DNA of 64,000 nt, from assembly GCF_965284335.1 (NCBI RefSeq), contig NZ_OZ260076.1; one strand, written 5' to 3'. Numbering within the stretch: position 1 is the first letter of the stretch; each line of letters starts with the position of its first letter. Of this stretch, positions 42,169 through 51,149 are shown one piece after another. The notes beneath the pieces were generated by a model, which worked only from the letters and a program-made list of their open reading frames with translations, had not been told where the DNA came from and did no database searches. The translations under genes and the position numbers were made by a program. Source of the DNA: Tabrizicola_A sp965284335. GTDB lineage: Bacteria; Pseudomonadota; Alphaproteobacteria; Rhodobacterales; Rhodobacteraceae.

Positions 42169-43269
42169 ATGGGTAAGATTGCCGGGTTGCGAAAGGCTGT
42201 GCCGTTCTGGCTTTCGCTGGGGTTGCTGCCGCTGGCGGCCATCGGTGCAACTTACGGCGGTTGGACTGTCTTGTTGATGCCGGGTTATGCTTGGGCCTTG
42301 GTGACGGTCTTGGATGCTGTGTTGGGCCGCAATGAGGACAACGCGGACCCTCAGACCGCTGAGGCCGATCTGGTTTGGTATCGGCTGATCACGCTCGTCT
42401 GGTTTCCTCTGCAAGCGGCCATCATCTATGGCACGATCTGGTGGGTGGCGCAGAGCGATCTGGGCTGGGCCGAGATCATGGGCCTGATGTTCGGCATAGG
42501 TGTGGTGTCAGGCACCATCGGCATCGTTTACGCGCATGAACTTTTGCATCAGAAAAACCGGGCCGAGCGGTGGCTGGGTGATTTGCTTTTGGCCACAGTG
42601 CTTTACAGCCATTTCCGGACCGAGCACCTTTTGGTGCATCACACCCATGTCGGCACCCCGCGCGATGCAGTGTCTGCGCGCTATAACGAGGGGTTCCACA
42701 GGTTTTTCCTGCGGGTTTTGTTGACCTGTCCCCGATCAGCCTGGGAGGCGGAGGCAGAGCGGTTGGCGAAGGTGGGGCGTTCGGTTTGGCATCTGTCGAA
42801 CCCCTTTTGGCGCTATGCGGGTCTGCAAATACTGGCGCTTTTGGCGGCCTTTGCCGTGGGTGGTTGGTTTGGAGTGGTGTTGTTTGGGATGCAGGCGTTC
42901 TTTGCGGTTTGGCAACTTGAGCTGACCAATTACATCGAGCATTACGGGTTGGTTCGGCAGAAATTGCCGAATGGCAAATACGAACCCGTGCGCCCACATC
43001 ACAGTTGGAATGCGCCGCACAAGGCATCGAATTGGTTGCTGATCAACCTACAGCGCCATTCGGACCACCATTACAAACCTGACCGGCGTTTTCCGTTGTT
43101 GCAGACCTATGCGGAAACCGATGCGCCGATGCTGCCGATGGGCTATCCGGCGATGGGGGTTTTGGCGATGATCCCGCCGCTTTGGCGACGCCGGATGAAT
43201 CCGCGGGTGCGGGCTTGGCGGCGGCAGTTTTATCCGGGCGTGTCAGACTGGGGCGCGGCTGGCCGTTAA
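42169..43269 (+). CDS. alkB: Alkane 1-monooxygenase (AlkB-type)
   Basis: 366 residues from the ATG that follows GGAGGGTGTG; an upstream in-frame start would contain this ribosome binding site. Integral membrane di-iron hydroxylase with the His clusters HELLHQ, EHLLVHHTHVGTPRD and LQRHSDHHYKPDRRFPLL plus the NYIEHYGL motif diagnostic of alkane hydroxylases. Hydroxylates terminal carbons of medium-chain alkanes with rubredoxin as electron donor. No rubredoxin gene is adjacent. Confidence 0.92.
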   Translation: MGKIAGLRKAVPFWLSLGLLPLAAIGATYGGWTVLLMPGYAWALVTVLDAVLGRNEDNADPQTAEADLVWYRLITLVWFPLQAAIIYGTIWWVAQSDLGWAEIMGLMFGIGVVSGTIGIVYAHELLHQKNRAERWLGDLLLATVLYSHFRTEHLLVHHTHVGTPRDAVSARYNEGFHRFFLRVLLTCPRSAWEAEAERLAKVGRSVWHLSNPFWRYAGLQILALLAAFAVGGWFGVVLFGMQAFFAVWQLELTNYIEHYGLVRQKLPNGKYEPVRPHHSWNAPHKASNWLLINLQRHSDHHYKPDRRFPLLQTYAETDAPMLPMGYPAMGVLAMIPPLWRRRMNPRVRAWRRQFYPGVSDWGAAGR

Positions 43270-43280
43270 ACTCCGCTCAT

Positions 43281-43335
43281 CGAGCACTTCGTGCACTCTT
43301 CGCGCGGGCTGTCCGACGAGTGCATGAAATGCTCG
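43281..43335. repeat. REP-like palindromic element, copy 2
   Basis: Inverted 17-base arms (CGAGCACTTCGTGCACT and AGTGCATGAAATGCTCG) around a GC-rich 21-base loop. The reverse complement resembles 21010-21062. It starts 12 bases after the alkB stop, between convergent genes. Confidence 0.7.
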
Positions 43336-43355
43336 AGGAGGACAGGTTGCACCGC

Positions 43356-43388
43356 AAGAAAAGGCCCCGGCATGGAACCATGCCGGGG
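43356..43388 (-). terminator. Intrinsic terminator downstream of ccrM
   Basis: A perfect 11-bp stem CCCCGGCATGG/CCATGCCGGGG closed by two bases, followed on the leftward strand by CCTTTTCTTG. It lies about 85 bases past the ccrM stop. Confidence 0.85.
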
Positions 43389-43473
43389 CAGTTTGTGCCG
43401 CAGGCGGACCACGGCACAGGCGTAAAACCAAACTTGGAAAATCAAATGCAGATTGCCCGAGAGAGGGCGCTGG

Positions 43474-44601
43474 TCAGTGCGGGCGACCGGATTGGTCAGC
43501 CTCCATCTCGGCGCGGATTTGTTGGCGCAGGATGTCGATGGGCACCATCTTGCCATCGCGCTTGTAGTGCCAATAGGTCCAGCCGTTGCAAGACGGTGCA
43601 CCTTCCAGCGCCGCACCGACCTGATGGATCGACCCTTTCACATCATTGCCAATCAGCGTGCCATCGGCGCGCACCTTGACCTTGAAGCGGTTGCCGATGG
43701 AAAACAGCTCCTCTCCCGGGCGCAGCATGCCGCGTTCGACCACTTGGCCAAAGGGCACGCGCGGCTCGGCGCGTTTTGATCCGGTGATTTCAAGGGCGCT
43801 GGCATCAAACTTGCGCACCTTGGAGATCCGGGCTTCGGCCGCTTTACGATAAGCCTCTTCGCGTTCAATCCCGATGAAATCGCGGCCCAGCATCTTGGCC
43901 ACAGCCCCAGTGGTGCCCGTGCCAAAGAAGGGGTCAAGCACCACATCGCCGGGGTTTGACGTGGCAATTAGGATGCGGTGCAGCAGGCTTTCGGGCTTTT
44001 GCGTCGGATGGGCCTTGTCGCCGTGTTCGTCCTTCAGCCGTTCATGCCCGGTGCAGATGGGCAGCACCCAGTCTGACCGCATCTGCACGCCGTCATTCAA
44101 CTCTTTCAGCGCTTCATAATTAAAGGTGTACTTGGCGTTTTCGTCGCGCGAGGCCCAGATCAGGGTTTCATGCGCATTGGTCAGCCGCTTGCCCCGAAAA
44201 TTCGGCATCGGGTTGGATTTGCGCCAGACGACATCGTTCAGCATCCAAAACCCTTGATCCTGTAGTGCGGCTCCAACACGAAAGATGTTGTGATAGCTTC
44301 CAATCACCCAAAGCGCGCCGTTGGGCTTCAACAGGCGCTTGGCGGCGGCCAGCCAGTCACGGGTGAATTTGTCATAGGCGGCAAAGCTGGAAAACTGGTC
44401 CCAGTGATCATCGACAGCATCGACCTTGGAATTGTCGGGGCGGTGAAGTTCGCCCTTAAGCTGGAGATTATAGGGAGGGTCGGCAAAGATCAGATCCACC
44501 GATCCTGCCGGAAGGCTGTTCATCACGTCGATGCAGTCGCCTGCAATAATCTGGTTCAGCGGCAAGGGTTCACCCTGCACGGCCTTCGTTTTCATCGCCA
44601 T
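43474..44601 (-). CDS. ccrM: Cell-cycle regulated GANTC adenine methyltransferase CcrM
   Basis: 375 residues. Beta-class N6-adenine methyltransferase: catalytic DPPY in LIFADPPYNLQLKGEL, SAM-binding LDPFFGTGTTGAVAKMLG, and the CcrM-specific C-terminal domain (SIHQVGAALEGAPSCNGWTY, WHYKR). Methylates GANTC and is essential for cell-cycle transcription in many alphaproteobacteria. It is next to rnhB, a common arrangement in this order. Confidence 0.95.
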   Translation of the reverse strand: MAMKTKAVQGEPLPLNQIIAGDCIDVMNSLPAGSVDLIFADPPYNLQLKGELHRPDNSKVDAVDDHWDQFSSFAAYDKFTRDWLAAAKRLLKPNGALWVIGSYHNIFRVGAALQDQGFWMLNDVVWRKSNPMPNFRGKRLTNAHETLIWASRDENAKYTFNYEALKELNDGVQMRSDWVLPICTGHERLKDEHGDKAHPTQKPESLLHRILIATSNPGDVVLDPFFGTGTTGAVAKMLGRDFIGIEREEAYRKAAEARISKVRKFDASALEITGSKRAEPRVPFGQVVERGMLRPGEELFSIGNRFKVKVRADGTLIGNDVKGSIHQVGAALEGAPSCNGWTYWHYKRDGKMVPIDILRQQIRAEMEADQSGRPH

Positions 44602-44689
44602 TTCTGCCTCATCTGCCCCGGCCTCTTGTGGGTCGGTGGATGCCCTTAAGATGAGTCATGACTGATTCGGCGTCAAATTCTTTTTTGAA

Positions 44690-45328
44690 TCAATCACTTA
44701 CAGAAATATCTTGATACAAGATATTGTGGACGGGCCTGAACGAACGTCTATGCCAAGGGGTCACCCCAAGATTTAGAAGCGCCTCTAGGTGCTGTTTGGT
44801 CGGGTATCCGGCGTTCACATCCCAGCCATAGCCGGGGTGCTGTTGCGCCAAATCCACCATGATGCGATCGCGCGTCACTTTGGCGATAATCGATGCGGCG
44901 GCAATTGAGAGTGATTTGGCATCGCCTTTCACGATCGCCTCGGCCCGGCCTTTCAGCCCGGCAGGGATCAGGTTGCCATCCACCAAGACATGGGCGGCGG
45001 CGATGGCAAGGCCCGCGACGGCGCGTTCCATCGCCAAATGACTGGCACGCAGAATGTTCAGCGCGTCGATCTCTTCCACCGTGGCATGGGCCACCGACAC
45101 CTGAGCTGACGCCATGATTTCCGAAAAAAGCCGTTCACGCTTCGTGACTGACAAGGCTTTGCTGTCGCCCAAACCTTGCGGAATATTGGCCGGATCAAGG
45201 ATCACCGCCGCCGCCGTTACCGGGCCCGATAAGGGGCCACGCCCCACCTCATCCACCCCCGCAATCGGGGACAGATTGCGCGCAATGGCGGCGTTTTCGA
45301 AACTCAGGTCTGGCGGTATCCGAGGCAT
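44690..45328 (-). CDS. rnhB: Ribonuclease HII
   Basis: 212 residues. Cleaves RNA in RNA-DNA hybrids. Active site motif IAGVDEVGRGPLSGPV (Asp and Glu), VLVDGNLIPAGL (Asp), and KSLSIAAASIIAKVTRDRIM. The C-terminal YPTKQHLEALLNLGVTPWHR matches bacterial RNase HII. Upstream of ccrM on the same strand. Confidence 0.95.
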   Translation of the reverse strand: MPRIPPDLSFENAAIARNLSPIAGVDEVGRGPLSGPVTAAAVILDPANIPQGLGDSKALSVTKRERLFSEIMASAQVSVAHATVEEIDALNILRASHLAMERAVAGLAIAAAHVLVDGNLIPAGLKGRAEAIVKGDAKSLSIAAASIIAKVTRDRIMVDLAQQHPGYGWDVNAGYPTKQHLEALLNLGVTPWHRRSFRPVHNILYQDISVSD

Positions 45329-45367
45329 TCAAAAGGCTTATCGAAACCCCGGCGGGAAAAACAGCCG

Positions 45368-45574
45368 TCAATTTTGACGGCAAGACAAGGCCGGCGCATC
45401 GATCTTGGTGGCGCAGACGCCGTGCCCGGCCTCAGCGGGAACAAAGGTGGCCAAGATCAGCGTGACGGCCACGGCAAATCCTGTGAATCCGGCCATCAAC
45501 TGGGCAAGCGGGTCGTCATTGCGCGGGCCAAGGGCGGCTTTGGCGCGCTGGGCAAGGGAATAGATCTGTCTCAT
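45368..45574 (-). CDS. Small single-span membrane protein
   Basis: 68 residues: basic N-terminal helix (MRQIYSLAQRAKAALGPRND) then one hydrophobic segment (GFTGFAVAVTLILATFV) and a short tail ending SCRQN. Codon use and GC match the neighbours. It is 40 bases upstream of rnhB on the same strand. Function unknown; small conserved proteins of this form are common in Rhodobacterales. Confidence 0.55.
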   Translation of the reverse strand: MRQIYSLAQRAKAALGPRNDDPLAQLMAGFTGFAVAVTLILATFVPAEAGHGVCATKIDAPALSCRQN

Positions 45575-45755
45575 CTCGGCCTCTTCTTGGTTTGCCCGAT
45601 TGACCGGGTCTTTGCCCGTCGACCCTGCACGCCGCCGAAAAAGCCAGGCAATATCACCTGGCCGCTAGGCGATAACATCGGCAAAATTCCCTTTGGATAT
45701 TGAATAGCCCGATCAAGATGCGCAGGATGCCCCCAGTCCTTTTGGAGTGTGCACC

Positions 45756-46034
45756 ATGCCGCGCCTGTTTACCCTTATGGCCGCACTGGCCCTGATGACC
45801 TTGCCCGCCCAAGCCGAATGCTATGCTGATTACAAGGCCAAGCAGGATGACCCCTTGCGCCTGCATTACGGCGTGGCGCAGGTTTCCGCCTGTGATCCGG
45901 CCGGGGCTGCCGCCGAGCTGGCACCCCGCCTTGCCGATGCGGGCTGGGTGTTGTTGAATGTTCTTGGGGTCTTTGGGCCTGAGGGTCTGGAGGAAAGGAA
46001 AGCCAGTGCAGCAGAATATTTCCTCCGCTTCTGA
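45756..46034 (+). CDS. Small exported protein of unknown function
   Basis: 92 residues from an ATG preceded by TTTTGGAG. Signal peptide MPRLFTLMAALALMTLPAQA followed by ECYADYKAKQDDPLRLHYGV and two Cys (ECYADY, VSACDP), probably forming a disulfide in the periplasm. Its 3' end overlaps the next gene by about 29 bases in another frame. Looks like a conserved Rhodobacterales periplasmic protein; no named domain. Confidence 0.7.
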   Translation: MPRLFTLMAALALMTLPAQAECYADYKAKQDDPLRLHYGVAQVSACDPAGAAAELAPRLADAGWVLLNVLGVFGPEGLEERKASAAEYFLRF

Positions 46035-46710
46035 CAGTTTGCGGGCGGGCAACCGGGTGGTTGCCTTTGGGATTGCCGCCATCGTCGTGATCTTGTTGGG
46101 CGCGGCGGTGTTTTTGTTCATGAACCTGCCCGACGCCAACGCCTTTAACGCCAAGGTCGAACGGCTGTTTGTCGAAAACGACAATCTGACCACCGAGGCG
46201 GAAATCAAGCTTTTGGAAATTCTGGCCCAATCCGGCACCTCGTTTTCCGAGGTGCTGGTCAGCTATCGCAGTGTGATCTTTGTGCTTTTGGTGTTTTCCA
46301 CCGCGCTTTTGATCGCAAGCCTTGTGTTCTTGCTGACCATCATCGCGCTGAACCGCCGGATTTCGGCAATCCAGAGATCGGGAATACAAGTGGCCTCGAT
46401 GCTGATCAGTCGCGAGGGACGGGCGGTCTATATCAACGACATGGAGTTTGCCTTGACCGAGGCGGCGCTGGAAACGCTGGCCGTTCTGGCCGAAGCGCGC
46501 ATGGATGACGAGGTTCTGACCGGCGCACAGATTGAGGCGGTTATTTCCGGCCGTAATGAGGTGGATTGCGATGAGGCTGCCGGGGCCACGCGGATCAAGC
46601 GGCTGCGTGACGCCTTGGGCAATCAATTGGTCAGTGAGCTTTTGGTGAAAACCGTCGCGCGGCGTGGCTATGTCTTGGCCGTTGGCAAAGATGTGCTGAA
46701 AATGATCTGA
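46006..46710 (+). CDS. Membrane protein with C-terminal winged-helix-like domain
   Basis: 234 residues from a GTG preceded by GGAGGAAAGG. Two membrane helices flank a short periplasmic loop: VAFGIAAIVVILLGAAVFLF (about 20-40) and SVIFVLLVFSTALLIASLVF (about 85-108). The cytoplasmic C-terminal part ends in TRIKRLRDALGNQLVSELLV followed by KTVARRGYVL, a close match to the recognition helix and wing of OmpR/PhoB DNA-binding domains. This would be a one-component, membrane-tied regulator with topology opposite to ToxR/CadC, whose DNA-binding domain is N-terminal. Target and signal unknown; the DNA-binding role is inferred. Confidence 0.65.
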   Translation: MQQNISSASDSLRAGNRVVAFGIAAIVVILLGAAVFLFMNLPDANAFNAKVERLFVENDNLTTEAEIKLLEILAQSGTSFSEVLVSYRSVIFVLLVFSTALLIASLVFLLTIIALNRRISAIQRSGIQVASMLISREGRAVYINDMEFALTEAALETLAVLAEARMDDEVLTGAQIEAVISGRNEVDCDEAAGATRIKRLRDALGNQLVSELLVKTVARRGYVLAVGKDVLKMI

Positions 46711-46847
46711 CCGACGCGCTTTACGGCGGAAAACGCGCCAAACCAAGGCCAGCCATTGACCTTTCACCCAAAGCAATGATCCTTCCGCCCAATTGCCATG
46801 GGTGGCGCAGGCCCTTGTCCATGGTGGCACTTGCAAAGGCATTTGGC

Positions 46848-47972
46848 ATGATCTCGCGTCTTCCTCCTCATCGGCTGTTGGCTTTGGCGGTGTTCGTGGC
46901 TGCGGCCCTTTGGGTGGCAACTGGTCATTTCTCGGCGGTTGGCAGCGAAACGCCTGACCCTTCTGATACGGTGACAGAAGCTGTGGTTGAAACACCCAAG
47001 CGCACGGTTGCCGTGGTGCGGGCTGATGTGGCGGATTACGCCCGGCTGATCCGCATTTCAGGTGTCACAGAGGCGGATAAGCTGGCTGTTCTGGCCGCGC
47101 GTTCGAACGGGGTGGTGCAGGAATTGGCTGCCGAACCTGGCGACAGCGTTGAGCGCGGCGCGGTTGTGATGCTGCTTGAGGGCGAAGACGTGCGCGCGGC
47201 GGTGAAAACCGCGCAAGATCAACTGGCACAGGCCGCCGAACAGCTTGCCGTAGGCGAGGCGCTGAATGCCAAGGGCAGTCTGCCCGAAACCCAATTGACC
47301 GCCCGCCGCGCCGCGAAATCGGCCGCTGAAGGCGCGCTGTCTCAGGCGCAGGCCGCCGCCGACCGGCTGTCATTGGTCGCCCCGTTTTCGGGCATGGTGG
47401 ATGCCGTGAATGTCGAGCAAGGTGAATGGGTGCAGCAAGGCACGCCGATTGCCACCTTGATCGCGCTTGATCCGATTGTCGTTAAGGCCGAGGTCGCAGA
47501 ACGGGATGTTGCCCATGTTTCCGTGGGTGCAAAGGCGTTGGTGCGTCTGGTCTCGGGTGTCGAGATGGAGGGCAGGGTGAAACATCTGGCGCGCAAGGCC
47601 AGTGACAAGACCCGGACCTTCGCGCTGGAGGTCGATTTGCCAAACCCTGATGGTGTCATTCCCTCGGGCATGACCGCTGAACTGCGGCTGACCGCCGCGA
47701 CCCAACCCGCACTCATGGTGCCGCGATCGGTTCTGACGCTGAACGAGGCGGGGCAACTGGGCGTTCGCGTGGTGGATGAAGGCGATATTGCCGCCTTTGT
47801 CCCGGTTGAGTTGATCGATGATGCCGAGGGCGGATTTGTCGTCACCGGCGTGCCGCAGGGCGCGCGGGTGATCGTGGCGGGCCAGGACCTCGTGCGCGAT
47901 GGCGATGCGGTTTTGGTGCAGGAGCTGACCCGGGCCGAGGCCGAGGCCGCACAAAAGGCCGCCCAGCCATGA
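46848..47972 (+). CDS. RND efflux periplasmic adaptor (HlyD/AcrA family)
   Basis: 374 residues starting MISRLPPHRLLALAVFVAAA, an N-terminal anchor. Lipoyl/hairpin domain AARSNGVVQELAAEPGDSVE, alpha-hairpin rich in Ala and Gln, then VAPFSGMVDAVNVEQGEWVQ and beta-barrel LIALDPIVVKAEVAERDVAH. Bridges an RND pump to the outer-membrane channel. A further upstream in-frame start would put polar sequence before the anchor. Overlaps the pump gene by ATGA. Confidence 0.9.
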   Translation: MISRLPPHRLLALAVFVAAALWVATGHFSAVGSETPDPSDTVTEAVVETPKRTVAVVRADVADYARLIRISGVTEADKLAVLAARSNGVVQELAAEPGDSVERGAVVMLLEGEDVRAAVKTAQDQLAQAAEQLAVGEALNAKGSLPETQLTARRAAKSAAEGALSQAQAAADRLSLVAPFSGMVDAVNVEQGEWVQQGTPIATLIALDPIVVKAEVAERDVAHVSVGAKALVRLVSGVEMEGRVKHLARKASDKTRTFALEVDLPNPDGVIPSGMTAELRLTAATQPALMVPRSVLTLNEAGQLGVRVVDEGDIAAFVPVELIDDAEGGFVVTGVPQGARVIVAGQDLVRDGDAVLVQELTRAEAEAAQKAAQP

Positions 47973-50900
47973 AGCTTGTCGAACTTGCCATTCGCAACAC
48001 AAGGCTAACGCTTTCGGTGCTGGTCTTTCTGATCCTGTCGGGAACCATGGCCTATATGACCATCCCGAAAGAGGCCGAGCCGGATATCCAGATTCCGATC
48101 ATCTATGTTTCGGTGCATTACGAAGGTATCTCGCCCGAAGACAGCGAACGGCTGATCCTGCGCCCCTTGGAAACAGCGCTGAAATCTATTCAGGGCGTCA
48201 AGAAGATGACCGGAACCGCCTATCAGGGTGGTGGCAATGTGCTGTTGGAGTTTCAGGCCGGGGCCAATCTGGACAAAGCGCTGACCGATGTGCGCAACAA
48301 GGTGGATGACGTTCGTGGCGAGCTGCCTTCCGAGGCCGATGAACCTTCGGTCAGCGAAGTGAATATTTCCGAATTCCCGGTTCTGGTCGTCACCCTGTCG
48401 GGCGATGTGCCAGAGCGGGTGCTGAGTGCTGCTGGGCGCACTCTGCGCGACCGGATCGAGGAAGTGTCAGGCGTTCTTGAGGCCCGTTTGCAAGGCACGC
48501 GTGATGATGTGGTCGAGGTGATCGTTGATCCGGCAAAGCTGTCATCTTATGGGCTAAGGCCGGATACAATGATCGCCGGGGTTCGGGCGAACAATCAATT
48601 GATCGCCGCAGGATCCATGGAGGGCATCGAAGGCCGCTATGCCATCAAAGTTCCTTCGCTGCTGGAAACGCTAGAGGATGTGGCTCGGCTGCCTGTTGTG
48701 GCCTCTGACACGGCCGTGGTCCGCGCCATGGATATCGCAGACATCCGCCCAACCCTGAAAGACCCGGTCAATATTACAAGGCTCGATGGCAAATCGGCTG
48801 TTGCGATTGAGGTGTCAAAGCGTGTTGGCGCGAACCTGATCGAGACGGTGGATGCGGTGCGCACGGTGACCGAGGCGGTGCAAAAAGACCTGCCCGACGG
48901 GGTGGAAGTGTCGTTCAGTCAGGACAAGTCGATCACAATCCGGCAGCTGCTGTCAGATCTGCAAAACTCGGTCCTGACCGCCGTGGTGCTGGTCTTTATC
49001 GTCATTCTCTATGCCCTGACCGTGCGCTCCTCGATCCTGATCGGGCTGGCCATTCCGGCCTCGTTCCTGATGGGGATTTTGGGCCTGCAAATGGCTGGGC
49101 TGACGGTGAATCTCGTGGTGCTCTTCAGTCTGATTTTGGCCGTCGGCATGTTGGTGGATGATGCCATCATCGTCGTCGAATACGCCGAACGCCGGATGGC
49201 CGAGGGTCAAGACCGCAAGGCCGCCTTTCTTGAGGCCAGCCGCAAGATGGCCGGGCCGGTCACTGCATCTACCATGACCCGCATCGCGGCCTTTTCGCCT
49301 TTGTTGTTCTGGCCGGGCGTGGTGGGCGAGTTCATGAAATACATGCCCATCACGCTGATCGCCACGCTCTCGGCCAGCATGCTGTATGCGCTGGTGTTCG
49401 TCCCGGTGCTGGGCACGCTGATCGCGCGGCCCTTCAAGGAACCGCCACGCAAAAAGGATGGGGCCTATATGGCGCTGGTGGGTCGGGCCATTCGCCACCC
49501 GTGGATTGTGGTGATGCTGGCGGTGAGCAGTCTGGTCGCGGTGCCGGTAATTTATGGCAAGGTCGGCAAAGGGGTGGAGTTTTTTCCCAATGTCGAACCC
49601 GAATACGGCCTTCTTTACGTCAAGGCGCGCGGCAATCTGTCGATCCATGAAAAGGACGCCTTGGTGCAATTGGCCGAGGCGAGAATCCTTGGATGGCCGG
49701 GGGTGAAAACCGTCTATACCAGCGTCGGCGCTGGGGGTGGGGCGGGCAATGAGGGGCCCGCCGATGCCATTGGCGTCATCCAGTATGAATTCGTCGATTG
49801 GCGGATGCGCAAGAATGCCAACGAGATCCTGAACGATCTGCGCGCGGCTATGGTCGGCATTCCCGGCGTGGATATCGAGGTGTCGGTGCCCGCCGCTGGC
49901 CCGCCCACGGGCAAGGCCATTCAGTTGCGTCTGTCGGCGGATGATCCGGCTGGGCTGAATGATCTTGCCGCCGATCTTGCGGGCAAGATCGCCTCCATTC
50001 CCGATGTGATTGACGTGTCAAACGGTCTGCCCTTGCCCGGCATCGACTGGCAGTTGCGCGTCAACCGGGCCGAGGCGGCGCGCTATGGCGCCTCGCCCGG
50101 TGCGGTGGGGGCGGTGGTGCAAATGGTGACAAGCGGGCTGAAACTGTCGGACTATCGCCCGGCGGGCAGCGATGATGCGGTGGATATCGTGCTGCGCCTG
50201 CCGCCCGATCAGCGCAACATTGCAGCACTTGACCAGTTGCGTATCGAAACCCCCGACGGGCCGGTGCCCATCTCGAATTTCGTGACCCGCGAGCCTGCCG
50301 CCACGGTCGGCACGCTGACCCGCATTGACGGCGCGCGCACCATCACCATTCAGGCGGGCATCGCCGCAGGCGTGCAGGAACAGCCGGTGCGCGATGCCGT
50401 GGCCGCCCTTGTTATGGCAGAATTTGCGGCCAAGGGGCTCACGGCGCAGGGCGTCCGTTGGACCATGGCGGGCGAGGATGAAGAGCAGGCCGAGGCCGGG
50501 GCGTTTCTGTCAAAAGCCTTTGGCGCCGCACTGTTCTTGATCTTTGGCGTCCTTCTGGCGCAGTTCAACAAATTCGTCTCGGTCGGTCTGGTCCTGTCGG
50601 CGGTGGTGATGTCGACGATCGGGGTGTTCTTGGGGCTGATGATCATGGGCCAGCCTTTTGGCGTGGTGATGACCGGCATCGGGGTGATCGCGCTTGCCGG
50701 GGTGGTGGTGAACAACAATATCGTTCTGATCGCCACCTATGACGACCTGCGCGATCACGGGATGGGCAAGATCGACGCCATCTTGGAAACCTGCCGCGAG
50801 CGGGCGCGGCCGGTGGTGCTGACCGCGCTGACCGCGATTTTTGGCGTGCTGCCCATCGCCTTTGGCCTGAACCTTGAGCTTCTGAGCCACGAAACCACCT

Positions 50901-51079
50901 ATGGCGCGCCCTCCACCCAGTGGTGGATCTCACTGTCCTCGGCCATCGTCTATGGGCTGGCCTTTGCCACGGTGTTGACGCTGATTGTCACGCCGTCGAT
51001 GCTGATGCTGGTCACCCCCGATGACGTGCGCAAACCCCGGCGCAAGTTCTGGCTTTTTGGCCCGCGCGTGGCGGCCTGA
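47969..51079 (+). CDS. RND-family efflux permease
   Basis: 1036 residues, complete. N-terminal helix TRLTLSVLVFLILSGTMAYM then IPKEAEPDIQIPIIYVSVHY; helix 4 carries the proton-relay Asp pair in LILAVGMLVDDAIIVVEYAE. Two large periplasmic loops and a second membrane bundle (VLSAVVMSTIGVFLGLMIM, GVIALAGVVVNNNIVLIATY). The VDDAIIVVE rather than heavy-metal motif and overall form place it in the HAE/unclassified group exporting hydrophobic compounds. No TolC gene is near. Confidence 0.94.
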   Translation: MKLVELAIRNTRLTLSVLVFLILSGTMAYMTIPKEAEPDIQIPIIYVSVHYEGISPEDSERLILRPLETALKSIQGVKKMTGTAYQGGGNVLLEFQAGANLDKALTDVRNKVDDVRGELPSEADEPSVSEVNISEFPVLVVTLSGDVPERVLSAAGRTLRDRIEEVSGVLEARLQGTRDDVVEVIVDPAKLSSYGLRPDTMIAGVRANNQLIAAGSMEGIEGRYAIKVPSLLETLEDVARLPVVASDTAVVRAMDIADIRPTLKDPVNITRLDGKSAVAIEVSKRVGANLIETVDAVRTVTEAVQKDLPDGVEVSFSQDKSITIRQLLSDLQNSVLTAVVLVFIVILYALTVRSSILIGLAIPASFLMGILGLQMAGLTVNLVVLFSLILAVGMLVDDAIIVVEYAERRMAEGQDRKAAFLEASRKMAGPVTASTMTRIAAFSPLLFWPGVVGEFMKYMPITLIATLSASMLYALVFVPVLGTLIARPFKEPPRKKDGAYMALVGRAIRHPWIVVMLAVSSLVAVPVIYGKVGKGVEFFPNVEPEYGLLYVKARGNLSIHEKDALVQLAEARILGWPGVKTVYTSVGAGGGAGNEGPADAIGVIQYEFVDWRMRKNANEILNDLRAAMVGIPGVDIEVSVPAAGPPTGKAIQLRLSADDPAGLNDLAADLAGKIASIPDVIDVSNGLPLPGIDWQLRVNRAEAARYGASPGAVGAVVQMVTSGLKLSDYRPAGSDDAVDIVLRLPPDQRNIAALDQLRIETPDGPVPISNFVTREPAATVGTLTRIDGARTITIQAGIAAGVQEQPVRDAVAALVMAEFAAKGLTAQGVRWTMAGEDEEQAEAGAFLSKAFGAALFLIFGVLLAQFNKFVSVGLVLSAVVMSTIGVFLGLMIMGQPFGVVMTGIGVIALAGVVVNNNIVLIATYDDLRDHGMGKIDAILETCRERARPVVLTALTAIFGVLPIAFGLNLELLSHETTYGAPSTQWWISLSSAIVYGLAFATVLTLIVTPSMLMLVTPDDVRKPRRKFWLFGPRVAA

Positions 51080-51102
51080 CCTGCGGATCGAACCTGCCGC
51101 CT

Positions 51103-51124
51103 CCCCTCCCCCCGTGGGGAGGGG
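51103..51124. terminator. GC-rich hairpin between convergent genes
   Basis: A 9-bp stem CCCCTCCCC/GGGGAGGGG with a 4-base loop lies between the RND and enoyl-CoA hydratase stop codons. There is no T tract; it may be a barrier to read-through or a repeat element. Confidence 0.5.
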
Positions 51125-51149
51125 CTGGGGGTGGGGGGCCTTTGCAACC

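Noticed and set aside
41011..42414. Minus-strand frame opposite mutY
   Set aside because: MutY is complete with its Fe-S ligands on the plus strand; the antisense frame shows only composition-driven openness.
51103..51124. Rho-independent terminator in the strict sense
   Set aside because: The stem is strong but no T tract follows on either strand, so it is recorded only as a hairpin with moderate confidence.
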